Assembly (NCBI RefSeq): GCF_007754155.1
Contig: NZ_CP037423.1
Span: forward strand, 6,258,567 to 6,322,566
Direction: 5' to 3'
Length of the DNA stretch: 64,000 nucleotides
Source: Stieleria neptunia
GTDB lineage: Bacteria; Planctomycetota; Planctomycetia; Pirellulales; Pirellulaceae
Shown here: positions 57,272 to 64,000 of the stretch, piece after piece
Layout of the letters: each line of letters begins with the position of its first letter
Position numbering within the stretch: position 1 is the first letter of the stretch
The notes under the pieces: model-generated
The model's database searches: none
What the model saw: the letters and a program-made list of their open reading frames with translations, nothing else
Told to the model about the DNA's origin: nothing
Program-made: the position numbers and the translations under genes

Positions 57272-59269
57272 CTACATCCGATCGACGACTTCGATGCCCA
57301 GCAATTCCAACGCTTGTTTGATCACACGTCCGGTCAGGACGACCAGCGCCAACCGCGTGTTCTGGATGGCATCGGTTTCGGCGTTGAGCACGTGGCACTG
57401 ATCATTGAACTTCGAAAACGCTTCGGCGGTCGAATAGACGTAGTCGACCAAGTGATTCGGCCGGTAGTCTTCATAGACATTCTGAAGCGCTTCCTCGAAC
57501 TGCAACAACTGCAATCCTAGCGCCCGTTCGGCCGGATGCGTCAGCGTGATGCCGGATACTTCGATCCGCTCGGCCACGTCGGCTTCGGTCACCTCGTTTC
57601 GACGCAAGATGCTGGTCGTGCGGGCGAAACTGTACTGCGCATAGGTCGACGTGTTGCCCGACAGGGCGACCATCTTGGAGAGATTGAATTTGTAGTCGCT
57701 GGTTCGGTCGTGGGACAGATCGGCGTATTTAATCGCGCCGATGCCGACGCGTTCGGACACCAAACGTTTCTCCTGGTCATCCATGGGAGGCTGCAATTTG
57801 ACCAACCGATCGGGATTACAGACGACCTGATAGGCGGCTTCGACGGCATCATCCAACAGGCTTTCCAACCCGATCAAGGTTCCGCTGCGGGTCTTCATCG
57901 GCCGCCCGTCCTCGCCCAGCACGGTCCCAAAGCTGACGTGCACCAGTTTGGCATCGATCAGCTCCGTCATTTCGGCGACGGCGAACAGTTTTTCAAAGTG
58001 TTCACTTTGCCGAGCGTCCACGACATACAACACTTCGTCCGGCGTGAAGGTTTCCTGGCGGTAACGGAGGGTAGCCAGATCGGTGGTGGCATACAGGTAG
58101 GCACCGTCGCGTTTCTGGATGATCATCGGCGCATCGAACTGATCCAAAAACACACAGATCGCGCCGTCACTTTCGCTGGCCAGCCCCCGTTGCTTGAGAT
58201 CGTCAACGATTTCACCAAGCATGGGGTGGTAAAACGACTCACCCAGCGTGTGATCAAAGGTCACGTTGAGCCGCGAGTAAATCCGGTTGATTTCGTCTTT
58301 GCAGTGCGGCAGAAACTGTTCCCACAGCGCGATGTTTTCCGGATCGTCGGCGTGCAGTTTCGACGTTTCGTCCAGGACGGCGTTGGCGATCTGGGGATGT
58401 GCTTGGGCACGTTGTTTCATCACGGGATCCGCGTCGGTCGCCGCGATCGCCGCTCGGGCCGATTTCAGATCCGATCGCGCCGCTGCGACTTTTTTGGCCA
58501 GTGATTCGGCGGCCTTTCGTTTCTTTTTGGCATCCTTTCCCTCGGCACCTTCGGCTTCCTGTACCGCGGCCGCATGCAAGTCCTCCAACCGCGCAATCTC
58601 GGCTTCGTACTTGGGCACGTTTTGGATCGCTTTGTGGTAGCCCATCAGCTGATGCACGATGCGATACAGCTTGGCCAATTCCGGCACCGGGTCCTGGCGC
58701 ACCACCTCGGGGTCACCGAAGTGTTTGTAACCGTAAATGATGATGCCGAACTGCGTGCCCCAGTCACCGAGGTGGTTGTCGGTGACCACCTCGTGCCCGA
58801 GAAACTGAAGCGTCTTGGCCAAACAGTTTCCGATCACGGTGGTGCGAATGTGGCCCACGTGCATCGGCTTGGCGACGTTGGGCGAGGAGTAATCGATCAG
58901 GATTTTTTTAGGCGACGCAACCGGGTCGACGCCACAGCGGTCGTCGGCGAGCATCTCTGCCAGACGGTCCTGCAAGAAGCTGTCCTTGAGCCTGAGATTG
59001 ATGAACCCAGGGCCGGCGATCTCCGGCGTCTCGCAAACGTCATCGAGTTGCAGCTGCTCGATCAATTCCGCGGCAACCTGGCGCGGATTGGAATCGGCGA
59101 CCCGTTTTCCGATCGGCATCGCGCAGTTGGATTGGTAATCCCCGAACTTGGGGTTACCGGCGGGCCGGATCATCGCGGCGTATCGATCCGGGTCATCGAT
59201 CTGCGAGGCAAAGGAACATCGCGAGAGCGCGTCGGTCACGCGACCGGTGAACAATGAAGGGAGATGCAT
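57272..59269 (-). CDS. argS: Arginine--tRNA ligase
   Basis: A 665-residue class I aminoacyl-tRNA synthetase charging tRNA-Arg. The N-terminal Add1 domain (about 1-110) is followed by the HIGH motif as 'NVAKPMHVGHIRTTVIGNCL' (about 130-150). 'FGTVLGEDGRPMKTRSGTLI' marks the KMSK-equivalent region. The DALR-type anticodon-binding domain ends the chain ('YVYSTAEAFSKFNDQCHVLN'). It is longer than the ~560-580 usual because of a Lys/Ala/Glu-rich, coiled-coil-like insertion at about 215-270 ('AEGKDAKKKRKAAESLAKKV'). It lies 75 bp downstream of rsfS on the same strand. Confidence 0.96.
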   Translation of the reverse strand: MHLPSLFTGRVTDALSRCSFASQIDDPDRYAAMIRPAGNPKFGDYQSNCAMPIGKRVADSNPRQVAAELIEQLQLDDVCETPEIAGPGFINLRLKDSFLQDRLAEMLADDRCGVDPVASPKKILIDYSSPNVAKPMHVGHIRTTVIGNCLAKTLQFLGHEVVTDNHLGDWGTQFGIIIYGYKHFGDPEVVRQDPVPELAKLYRIVHQLMGYHKAIQNVPKYEAEIARLEDLHAAAVQEAEGAEGKDAKKKRKAAESLAKKVAAARSDLKSARAAIAATDADPVMKQRAQAHPQIANAVLDETSKLHADDPENIALWEQFLPHCKDEINRIYSRLNVTFDHTLGESFYHPMLGEIVDDLKQRGLASESDGAICVFLDQFDAPMIIQKRDGAYLYATTDLATLRYRQETFTPDEVLYVVDARQSEHFEKLFAVAEMTELIDAKLVHVSFGTVLGEDGRPMKTRSGTLIGLESLLDDAVEAAYQVVCNPDRLVKLQPPMDDQEKRLVSERVGIGAIKYADLSHDRTSDYKFNLSKMVALSGNTSTYAQYSFARTTSILRRNEVTEADVAERIEVSGITLTHPAERALGLQLLQFEEALQNVYEDYRPNHLVDYVYSTAEAFSKFNDQCHVLNAETDAIQNTRLALVVLTGRVIKQALELLGIEVVDRM

Positions 59270-59344
59270 TGTGATTGCCAGAACGTCCGACGGGCGTGAA
59301 TCAACCGCGACGCCGGACCAAAGTGGAGGTAGGAAAGCGGAGGA

Positions 59345-59788
59345 TCAGTCGGTCTGCTCGATACCCAGCTCAGAGAGTGGGATGGCAGTCCCGTCGGCCC
59401 AGAGTGATTCCAGGTCGTAAAACTCCCGCGTCTCTTCATCGAACAGGTGGACGACGACACTGCCGTAATCCAAGACGATCCAGCGGCTTTCGTCATAGCC
59501 TTCGATGCCGTCGCGTTTTTCGCCCATCCCTTTTTCCAGCGCATCGTCGATTTGCTCGCTGATGGCGTGCAATTGCCGTCGACTTTGGCCGGTCGCCAGG
59601 ACGAACAGGTCGAATTCTGCCGACTGACCACAAACGTCGATCACGACGACGTCTTTGCCGTTGTTTTCCAAGGCCACACGCGCCGCCATGGCTGCAATTT
59701 TCCGGCTTTCGGTGGTACCATGGGGTCGAATCGCCCGCGACGGAGCGACCATCGGGTTCTGAGAATCAGTAGGTTTGTGTTCGGTCAT
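59345..59788 (-). CDS. rsfS: Ribosomal silencing factor RsfS
   Basis: A 147-residue RsfS/Iojap-family protein, which binds ribosomal protein L14 on the large subunit and blocks subunit joining during starvation. Family stretches: 'KDVVVIDVCGQSAEFDLFVL', 'ATGQSRRQLHAISEQIDDAL', 'DESRWIVLDYGSVVVHLFDE' and 'REFYDLESLWADG'. An N-terminal tail of about 25 residues precedes the fold. ATG 59788 has no clear Shine-Dalgarno; an upstream open extension is basic and unlikely. The argS gene follows on the same strand. Confidence 0.95.
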   Translation of the reverse strand: MTEHKPTDSQNPMVAPSRAIRPHGTTESRKIAAMAARVALENNGKDVVVIDVCGQSAEFDLFVLATGQSRRQLHAISEQIDDALEKGMGEKRDGIEGYDESRWIVLDYGSVVVHLFDEETREFYDLESLWADGTAIPLSELGIEQTD

Positions 59789-59964
59789 GGGGGAAAGTCT
59801 ATCAGTTTTGTTTTTTCTGTCACGGGTCAGCGAGAACGGAGTCAACATTCCGCAACGTCCGGTTAGTACACTATTGGACTTGATACGATTGGCCCGCTCG
59901 CCCGCCCCACCGGGATTGTTCCATTTGTCCCGGCGACACGTTACCCCACCTCAGGAACATTTGA

Positions 59965-61308
59965 ATGACGAACGTCAACAATCATAAAACCACTTCCCCG
60001 GCCCAAGATTCCACGTCGTCGAGACGTCAATTCTTGAAAAAGGGTTCGGCCGTTTCGGCCGGAATCACCGGCGCCGCGATGTTGCCTCGTGCCGTGCGGG
60101 GGGCCGAGCCCAAAGACCAAGGCAGCAACGACGTGGTCCGAATCGGCATCGTCGGGCTGGGCGGACGCGGTACCGGGGCGCTCAGCGACACGTTGACCAT
60201 CAACGAGCACATCCAACTGGTCGCGACCGCGGACGTCGATGCCAACAAACAACGTGTCCTGAGTCGGCTGGAAAAACAATTCGGCGACAAGGTGGCCGTT
60301 CGCGAAGACAAAAACTACGTCGGAATCGATGCCTACAAACGCATCCTGGATGACCCCGAAATCGATCTGGTCCTCATGACCACCCCCCCGGGGTTCCGGC
60401 CGCAATACGTGATGGAAGCCGTCGACGCGGGCAAGCACGTGTTCGCCGAAAAACCGTCCTGTGTCGACCCCGCCGGCTATCGAATCTGTCTCCAGGCCCA
60501 TGACAAAGCGGTCGCCAATAAAACCGCGATCGTCACCGGGACCCAATACCGCCGTCAAACGAACTACGTCGAAGCGATTCGCCAGATCCACGAAGGCGCC
60601 ATCGGCGATGTCATCAACATGACCGCCCGATACTGCAGCACCGGCATCTGGCACAAGACACGCAAAGAAGGCATGTCGGACACCGAATACCAGATCTACA
60701 ACTGGATGCACTTCATCTGGCTCTCCGGCGACCAAATCGCCGAACAAGCCGTGCACAACATCGATGTGATGAACTGGGTCATGCAGGGACCACCCGAGTC
60801 CGCGTACGGAAGTGGCGGCCGATTCACCCGTCCCGACGGCAGCGAAATGTGGGACAGCAACTCCATCGATTACGCCTATTCCGGTGACCGACGCGTCTCG
60901 TTCATGTGCCGACAAATCCCCGGATCGCAGAGCGACGTCAGCAACCAGATCTTCGGATCCGAGGGCACCGCCACGATCTACGGCAGCAACGGCGGCGCGT
61001 CGATCAAAGACCGTGACGGTAACGAAGTGTGGTCGATGAAAGGCGACATCCAGTCCGCCTATCGACAAGAGCACAAGGACCTGGTCGATTCGATCCGTGC
61101 CGGCGACCCGATCGTCGAACTCAAGGAAACGGCCAACAGCTCGATGACCGCCGTGCTCGGACGCGTCGCCGCCTACACCGGACAAAAGGTGACCTGGGAC
61201 TTCCTGACCAACGAGTCGCAGTTGGACCTGTTCCCCAGCGATTTCGATTACAACGGCCCGCGTCCCGAGCCGTCGTTCGCCATCCCCGGCAAAACCAAGC
61301 TGATCTAG
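59965..61308 (+). CDS. Tat-exported Gfo/Idh/MocA family oxidoreductase
   Basis: A 447-residue protein. AGGAA lies upstream of the ATG. The Tat signal 'SSRRQFLKKGSAVSAGITGA' is followed by Rossmann motif 'IGIVGLGGRGTGALSDTL'. Then come 'DLVLMTTPPGFRPQYVMEAV' and the catalytic 'GKHVFAEKPSCVDPAGYRIC'. The C-terminal domain has 'SGDQIAEQAVHNIDVMNWVM' with the family His. It probably binds NAD(P) tightly and acts on a sugar derivative in the periplasm; the substrate is unknown. The stop codon TAG overlaps that of the convergent DUF481 gene within CTAG. Confidence 0.92.
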   Translation: MTNVNNHKTTSPAQDSTSSRRQFLKKGSAVSAGITGAAMLPRAVRGAEPKDQGSNDVVRIGIVGLGGRGTGALSDTLTINEHIQLVATADVDANKQRVLSRLEKQFGDKVAVREDKNYVGIDAYKRILDDPEIDLVLMTTPPGFRPQYVMEAVDAGKHVFAEKPSCVDPAGYRICLQAHDKAVANKTAIVTGTQYRRQTNYVEAIRQIHEGAIGDVINMTARYCSTGIWHKTRKEGMSDTEYQIYNWMHFIWLSGDQIAEQAVHNIDVMNWVMQGPPESAYGSGGRFTRPDGSEMWDSNSIDYAYSGDRRVSFMCRQIPGSQSDVSNQIFGSEGTATIYGSNGGASIKDRDGNEVWSMKGDIQSAYRQEHKDLVDSIRAGDPIVELKETANSSMTAVLGRVAAYTGQKVTWDFLTNESQLDLFPSDFDYNGPRPEPSFAIPGKTKLI

Positions 61309-62504
61309 AACTTGACCAGCAACAACAGCGAATAATAAACGTCGTTCGGCTTGGCACCTTGCGGCGTGCTGTCGTAGCGATCGGTCAGCGCCAATTTCAA
61401 GGACAAATTGTCGGTGTCGTCGAGTAGGATTTCCCACGCGACGTCACTGACAACTCGGTAGTCGGAGAAATCTTCCCAGGCCGGGAAGTAGTCCACCTTG
61501 GCCTTCATCTTGTTGTAGCGGTTGAGCTGGTACTCCCCCTCGGCGCCGAACACCGCTTCCGGTTTCCAGTCGTCGTCGGGCGCGCCGATCTCTTTCGAAG
61601 CACCGGCACCGAAGCGAGTGGCGAGCATCGCGTCGTCGGTTCGGATGAAATGGTAGCCCAGGCCGCCGTTGAGATTCAGCCGCGAATCGAACGCTTTGAA
61701 CTGGTCCCATTCGGCCCCAAACTTTCCAAACGCCGACCACTTGGAATCCTGGAAAAGCCGGTCGTAATCCAGGTTCAACCGGCCGTTGTCTTCGGTCGTC
61801 AGGCCGCGATTGGTCGCCTTGCGATAATCGAAATCGATCCCCAACGTGTAGCGGTCGGTCTTGCGTTTCATCTCCAAGCCGGTCTGCAGCGCCAGCGTCC
61901 GTGAGTTTCCGCTGCTGCCATCAAGCCCCAGCTCGGCGTGGTTCTTCCAGCCGCGGGTGACCCACCGCCAGGGGATTTCATACCACGACGCGGTTTCTTC
62001 GGCCAACGGCGGCGACTCCACCGGCGCGCCCGAGGCAAGTGCCTGGCCGATCGGCGTCGACGGGTCGACCACCGGAGCAACGGGAACGGTCGTGCCGGCC
62101 GGGGCAACGGGTGCGACTGGCAAATCCAGTTGCGCCGCCGCCGCCGGCAGCGGCGGCATCGGCAAACCGGGGGAAACCACCGCCGTCGTCGCGCCTTGGC
62201 TGACTTGATAGGCCGCCGGCTGGACCTCCGAAAGCGATTGCTCAATCGGTCCGGCCACTTCCGGTCCGGCCACTTCAACAGCCATCGGGGCGACTTCGGA
62301 GTCCGGGGGCGGAAAATGGAACGAAGGGCCCGCCTGGGCCTGCTCTTCGGGCGGCTTTCCCCCGAAAGTCGGAATGCCCAACTGCCAGAGCGGCGTCTCG
62401 GCCATCGTGAGCCCCGTCGGAAACGCTCCGCTGCAAATCAACAACAAGGCGACAGCTGCAAGACCTGCCCTAGCTATCCCCTCTGAACTGCCCGTTCTAC
62501 CCAT
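61305..62504 (-). CDS. DUF481-family outer-membrane beta-barrel protein
   Basis: About 399 residues. The hydrophobic leader 'AGLAAVALLLICSGAFPTGL' serves as signal peptide. A Pro/Ala/Val-rich, probably disordered linker occupies about 40-170. The last ~230 residues are alternating beta strands of DUF481/YdiY type ('HAELGLDGSSGNSRTLALQT', 'YTLGIDFDYRKATNRGLTTE', ending 'DVYYSLLLLVKF' with a terminal Phe as in barrel proteins). Function of the family is unknown (salt-stress-induced in some bacteria). Start choice is uncertain: ATG 62504 and 62519 or GTG 62555 are possible. Confidence 0.85.
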   Translation of the reverse strand: MGRTGSSEGIARAGLAAVALLLICSGAFPTGLTMAETPLWQLGIPTFGGKPPEEQAQAGPSFHFPPPDSEVAPMAVEVAGPEVAGPIEQSLSEVQPAAYQVSQGATTAVVSPGLPMPPLPAAAAQLDLPVAPVAPAGTTVPVAPVVDPSTPIGQALASGAPVESPPLAEETASWYEIPWRWVTRGWKNHAELGLDGSSGNSRTLALQTGLEMKRKTDRYTLGIDFDYRKATNRGLTTEDNGRLNLDYDRLFQDSKWSAFGKFGAEWDQFKAFDSRLNLNGGLGYHFIRTDDAMLATRFGAGASKEIGAPDDDWKPEAVFGAEGEYQLNRYNKMKAKVDYFPAWEDFSDYRVVSDVAWEILLDDTDNLSLKLALTDRYDSTPQGAKPNDVYYSLLLLVKF

Positions 62505-63366
62505 CTGAAGTATTCCCATGACGTCAAATCGCATCCAATGAATCATCTCGCCCACCCACGGATCGGGTTAACAAAGATTCAGCGGTGCTGTCATGGCTGA
62601 TTTGCCCAGCCCTCTGGCAATATCTCAGCTTTTCATGATCGGAAGCCTGAAACGGCATCAAGCCGACGGCGCCAGAGGCAGAATTCGGTTCAGGCGAAAG
62701 GAAAGCGACCGACGCACGGGCCTCCGCTGGACGCAACCGATGCGCCCCGTATTGGAATAGCAGGCTTAACTCGGTGGAAAATCGAAACCCTGCCTGGCGA
62801 GACCAAGCGGTTTTTAAGTCGTTGATATGAAAGGGTTTTCGTCACTCTCCCCCTGGGGGTTCTTCGTGGATTTTATTGGCTAATCACTCAGGACCCAGGT
62901 TTTTTGAGGCATTGCTGCGATGTCCGAATGGGTGTTGGACGACAAACGCTCGGTTCAAACGCCCCTCCGGCGACGCGGGCCGGTGGAGGGCACGAAGCAC
63001 CTTCGCCGCATCGCAGACCAGGTGATTCCTAGGCGGGTTGCTCCTCCGCAGAGCCCGTCTCCGCTACAGCTGGCTTCGCCATCAGACCGAACAGAACCAT
63101 CGGACATCGCAGTCATCCCTCAAAAAACCTTCCCCGAGTATCCGAGAGCAGCCACTAAAATTCGCGAAGCCCCCCCTGGGAGAGTCGAGCGTAGCGAGGG
63201 GAGGGTTCTGTTTGCTGCTTGGGACGCGACTCTGGCAGGTGAAGTAAAACTCGCGATTCACCGTTCGACCTCCCCTCGCTGCGCTCGACCCTCCTGCCAG
63301 GAGGGTGACTTTAAAACTGCATCACCTCGCTAGGCAGTCGCGACGGGGAAAGTTAGGATTTCGTTT
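62505..63366. other. Long intergenic region, one inverted-repeat element
   Basis: 862 bp without a supported gene. An open frame at 62920-63333 has no ribosome-binding site, and its second half is made of the inverted repeat. The left part (62505-62900) shows nothing recognisable beyond the presumed promoter of the DUF481 gene. The right part holds the repeat at about 63165-63310. Confidence 0.7.
63184..63289. repeat. Inverted repeat GTCGAGCG...GGGGAGG
   Basis: GTCGAGCGTAGCGAGGGGAG at 63184 pairs with CTCCCCTCGCTGCGCTCGAC ending at 63289, around a ~64-base centre. Flanks TCGCGAAG/TTCGCG-like and CCTGGGAG/CCTGCCAGG extend the symmetry. The same arm occurs at 25941-25960. It lies about 80 bp before the TerB-like gene. 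Confidence 0.88.
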
Positions 63367-63726
63367 ATGAACGAGAAACATTTCAGTGATCGAATGCGCC
63401 AACTACGCAACCTCGTCGTGATGGCGATGGCCGACGGGACGATCGGCGAACGCGAGGTCTCGTTTGTCGCCGAACGTTGCCATGAACTCGGGTTGGGCGA
63501 AGCGGAGTTGAGCCGCGCGATCCGATACGGGTTGGGCGACGACGCGGCGTTGGAACTGCCCCAAGACCCGGAAGGCCGCAAAGAGTTGATGATCGACTTG
63601 GTGCGGATGATGGCCGCCGACGGCGTTCTGGACGAGAGTGAAAAACGTCTCTTTGCGCTGGCAGCCGCCAAAATGGAAATGTCGACCGAGCAGCTGAACC
63701 AATTGCTTGACCAAACCCTGGAATAG
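63367..63726 (+). CDS. TerB-like protein
   Basis: A 119-residue all-helical protein resembling the TerB (tellurite-resistance B) fold. There are two similar halves with acidic loops: 'AMADGTIGEREVSFVAERCH' and 'MMAADGVLDESEKRLFALAA', where the Asp/Glu pairs are the family's metal-binding positions. AGGA precedes the ATG by 9 bases. Stand-alone TerB-like proteins are common in planctomycetes and their role is unclear; tellurite resistance should not be assumed. The next gene starts 5 bp downstream, implying co-transcription. Confidence 0.87.
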   Translation: MNEKHFSDRMRQLRNLVVMAMADGTIGEREVSFVAERCHELGLGEAELSRAIRYGLGDDAALELPQDPEGRKELMIDLVRMMAADGVLDESEKRLFALAAAKMEMSTEQLNQLLDQTLE

Positions 63727-63731
63727 TCGAC

Positions 63732-64000
63732 GTGGTAAAGATTTTGATCACGTCGGGACCGACCCGTCAGTATCTCGATCCCGTTCGTTACATCTCGAAC
63801 GCATCGAGCGGACGGATGGGTGCCGCGCTGGCCACCGCAGCATTGCAACTGGGGCATGAAGTCGTCATCGTCTCGGGGCCGGTTCCCACGGTCTACCCGG
63901 CGGGCGCCCGAGTGATCTCGGTGGTCACGACCGACGACATGTTGGCGGCCAGCCAGGAGTGGTTTACCGAATGTGACGGAGCGATCGGGGTAGCGGCCCC
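63732..64000 (+). CDS. CoaB-type (phosphopantothenoylcysteine synthetase / DFP) domain protein, 3'-truncated by the window edge
   Basis: The first 89 residues, from GTG 63732, are visible. 'ILITSGPTRQYLDPVRYISN' and 'ASSGRMGAALATAALQLGHE' match the nucleotide-binding start of the CoaB half of Dfp/CoaBC, which joins cysteine to 4'-phosphopantothenate in coenzyme A synthesis. Because the protein begins directly with the CoaB domain, it appears to be a stand-alone CoaB rather than a CoaBC fusion. The C-terminus is outside the window. It follows the TerB-like gene by 5 bp. Confidence 0.9.
   Translation, partial: MVKILITSGPTRQYLDPVRYISNASSGRMGAALATAALQLGHEVVIVSGPVPTVYPAGARVISVVTTDDMLAASQEWFTECDGAIGVAA

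Noticed and set aside
62920..63333. Possible 137-residue gene
   Set aside because: No ribosome-binding site, odd composition, and its second half is the inverted repeat shared with 25921.
63367..63726. Tellurite-resistance operon
   Set aside because: Only a stand-alone TerB-like fold is present; no TerA/C/D/E/Z genes nearby.

Overview
The window looks like chromosome from a Planctomycetota bacterium of the Pirellulaceae (Rhodopirellula/Stieleria type). Supporting signs are high GC, two FGly-type sulfatases, three Tat-exported Gfo/Idh/MocA oxidoreductases, planctomycete-style Ser/Thr kinases, an ECF-like sigma factor, large VWA/MoxR membrane operons, many short dispersed inverted repeats, and many genes without known function. 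No phage, integrase, transposase, CRISPR array or rRNA operon was found. The lineage call is inference from gene content.

Layout. 1-1038 (-) is a partial TPR protein. 1200-13768 (+) is one tightly packed operon: MoxR ATPase, DUF58, two VWA membrane proteins, a large membrane/coiled-coil protein, a secreted coiled-coil protein with a 23-unit 15-bp tandem repeat, and a TPR/poly-Gln protein. This is a Bat-like (BatA/B/D aerotolerance type) envelope machine. A 3 x 82-bp repeat array separates it from convergent lysS (14061-15659). Next come a small secreted protein, tRNA-Ser(CGA) with a strong terminator, a transmembrane Ser/Thr kinase, and an acyltransferase-3-like protein with inserted ankyrin repeats that appears to start at ATC. 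20443-21180 is packed with repeats.

21181-28952 holds a secreted protein, a PhoA-type alkaline phosphatase, a haem-binding DUF3365 lipoprotein, a Tat-exported oxidoreductase, an eight-copy 83-bp tandem array, a Cys-rich secreted protein and a DUF2202 protein. 29223-32069 is a histidine kinase plus NtrC-type sigma-54 activator. Then follow ribulokinase, a secreted protein of unknown function and a PrpA/ApaH-like phosphatase. 36952-42076 (-) groups two sulfatases around a Tm-1-like (UPF0261)/PEP-hydrolase-family pair. 42335-45452 holds a PilZ-like protein and a convergent HD-GYP-like/PAS/GGDEF protein (c-di-GMP signalling).

45743-47581 is a sigma factor followed after 6 bp by an oxidoreductase. 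48064-50735 is a sulfane-sulfur module: ETHE1-like dioxygenase-rhodanese plus two YeeE/YedE half-transporters. 50844-54810 (-) is a SNF2/SWIM helicase with a small membrane protein. The right end has a [2Fe-2S] ferredoxin, a Ser/Thr kinase with a receiver-like tail, argS, rsfS, a third Tat-exported oxidoreductase, a DUF481 outer-membrane protein, a TerB-like protein and the start of a CoaB-type flavoprotein.

The strongest unexplained signal is the set of intergenic repeat families. There is an 82/83-bp two-hairpin element in four places (one 8-copy array, one 3-copy array). There are six copies of a hairpin with about 23-bp arms, and several other inverted repeats. Nearly all sit just past gene 3' ends, and often between convergent genes.
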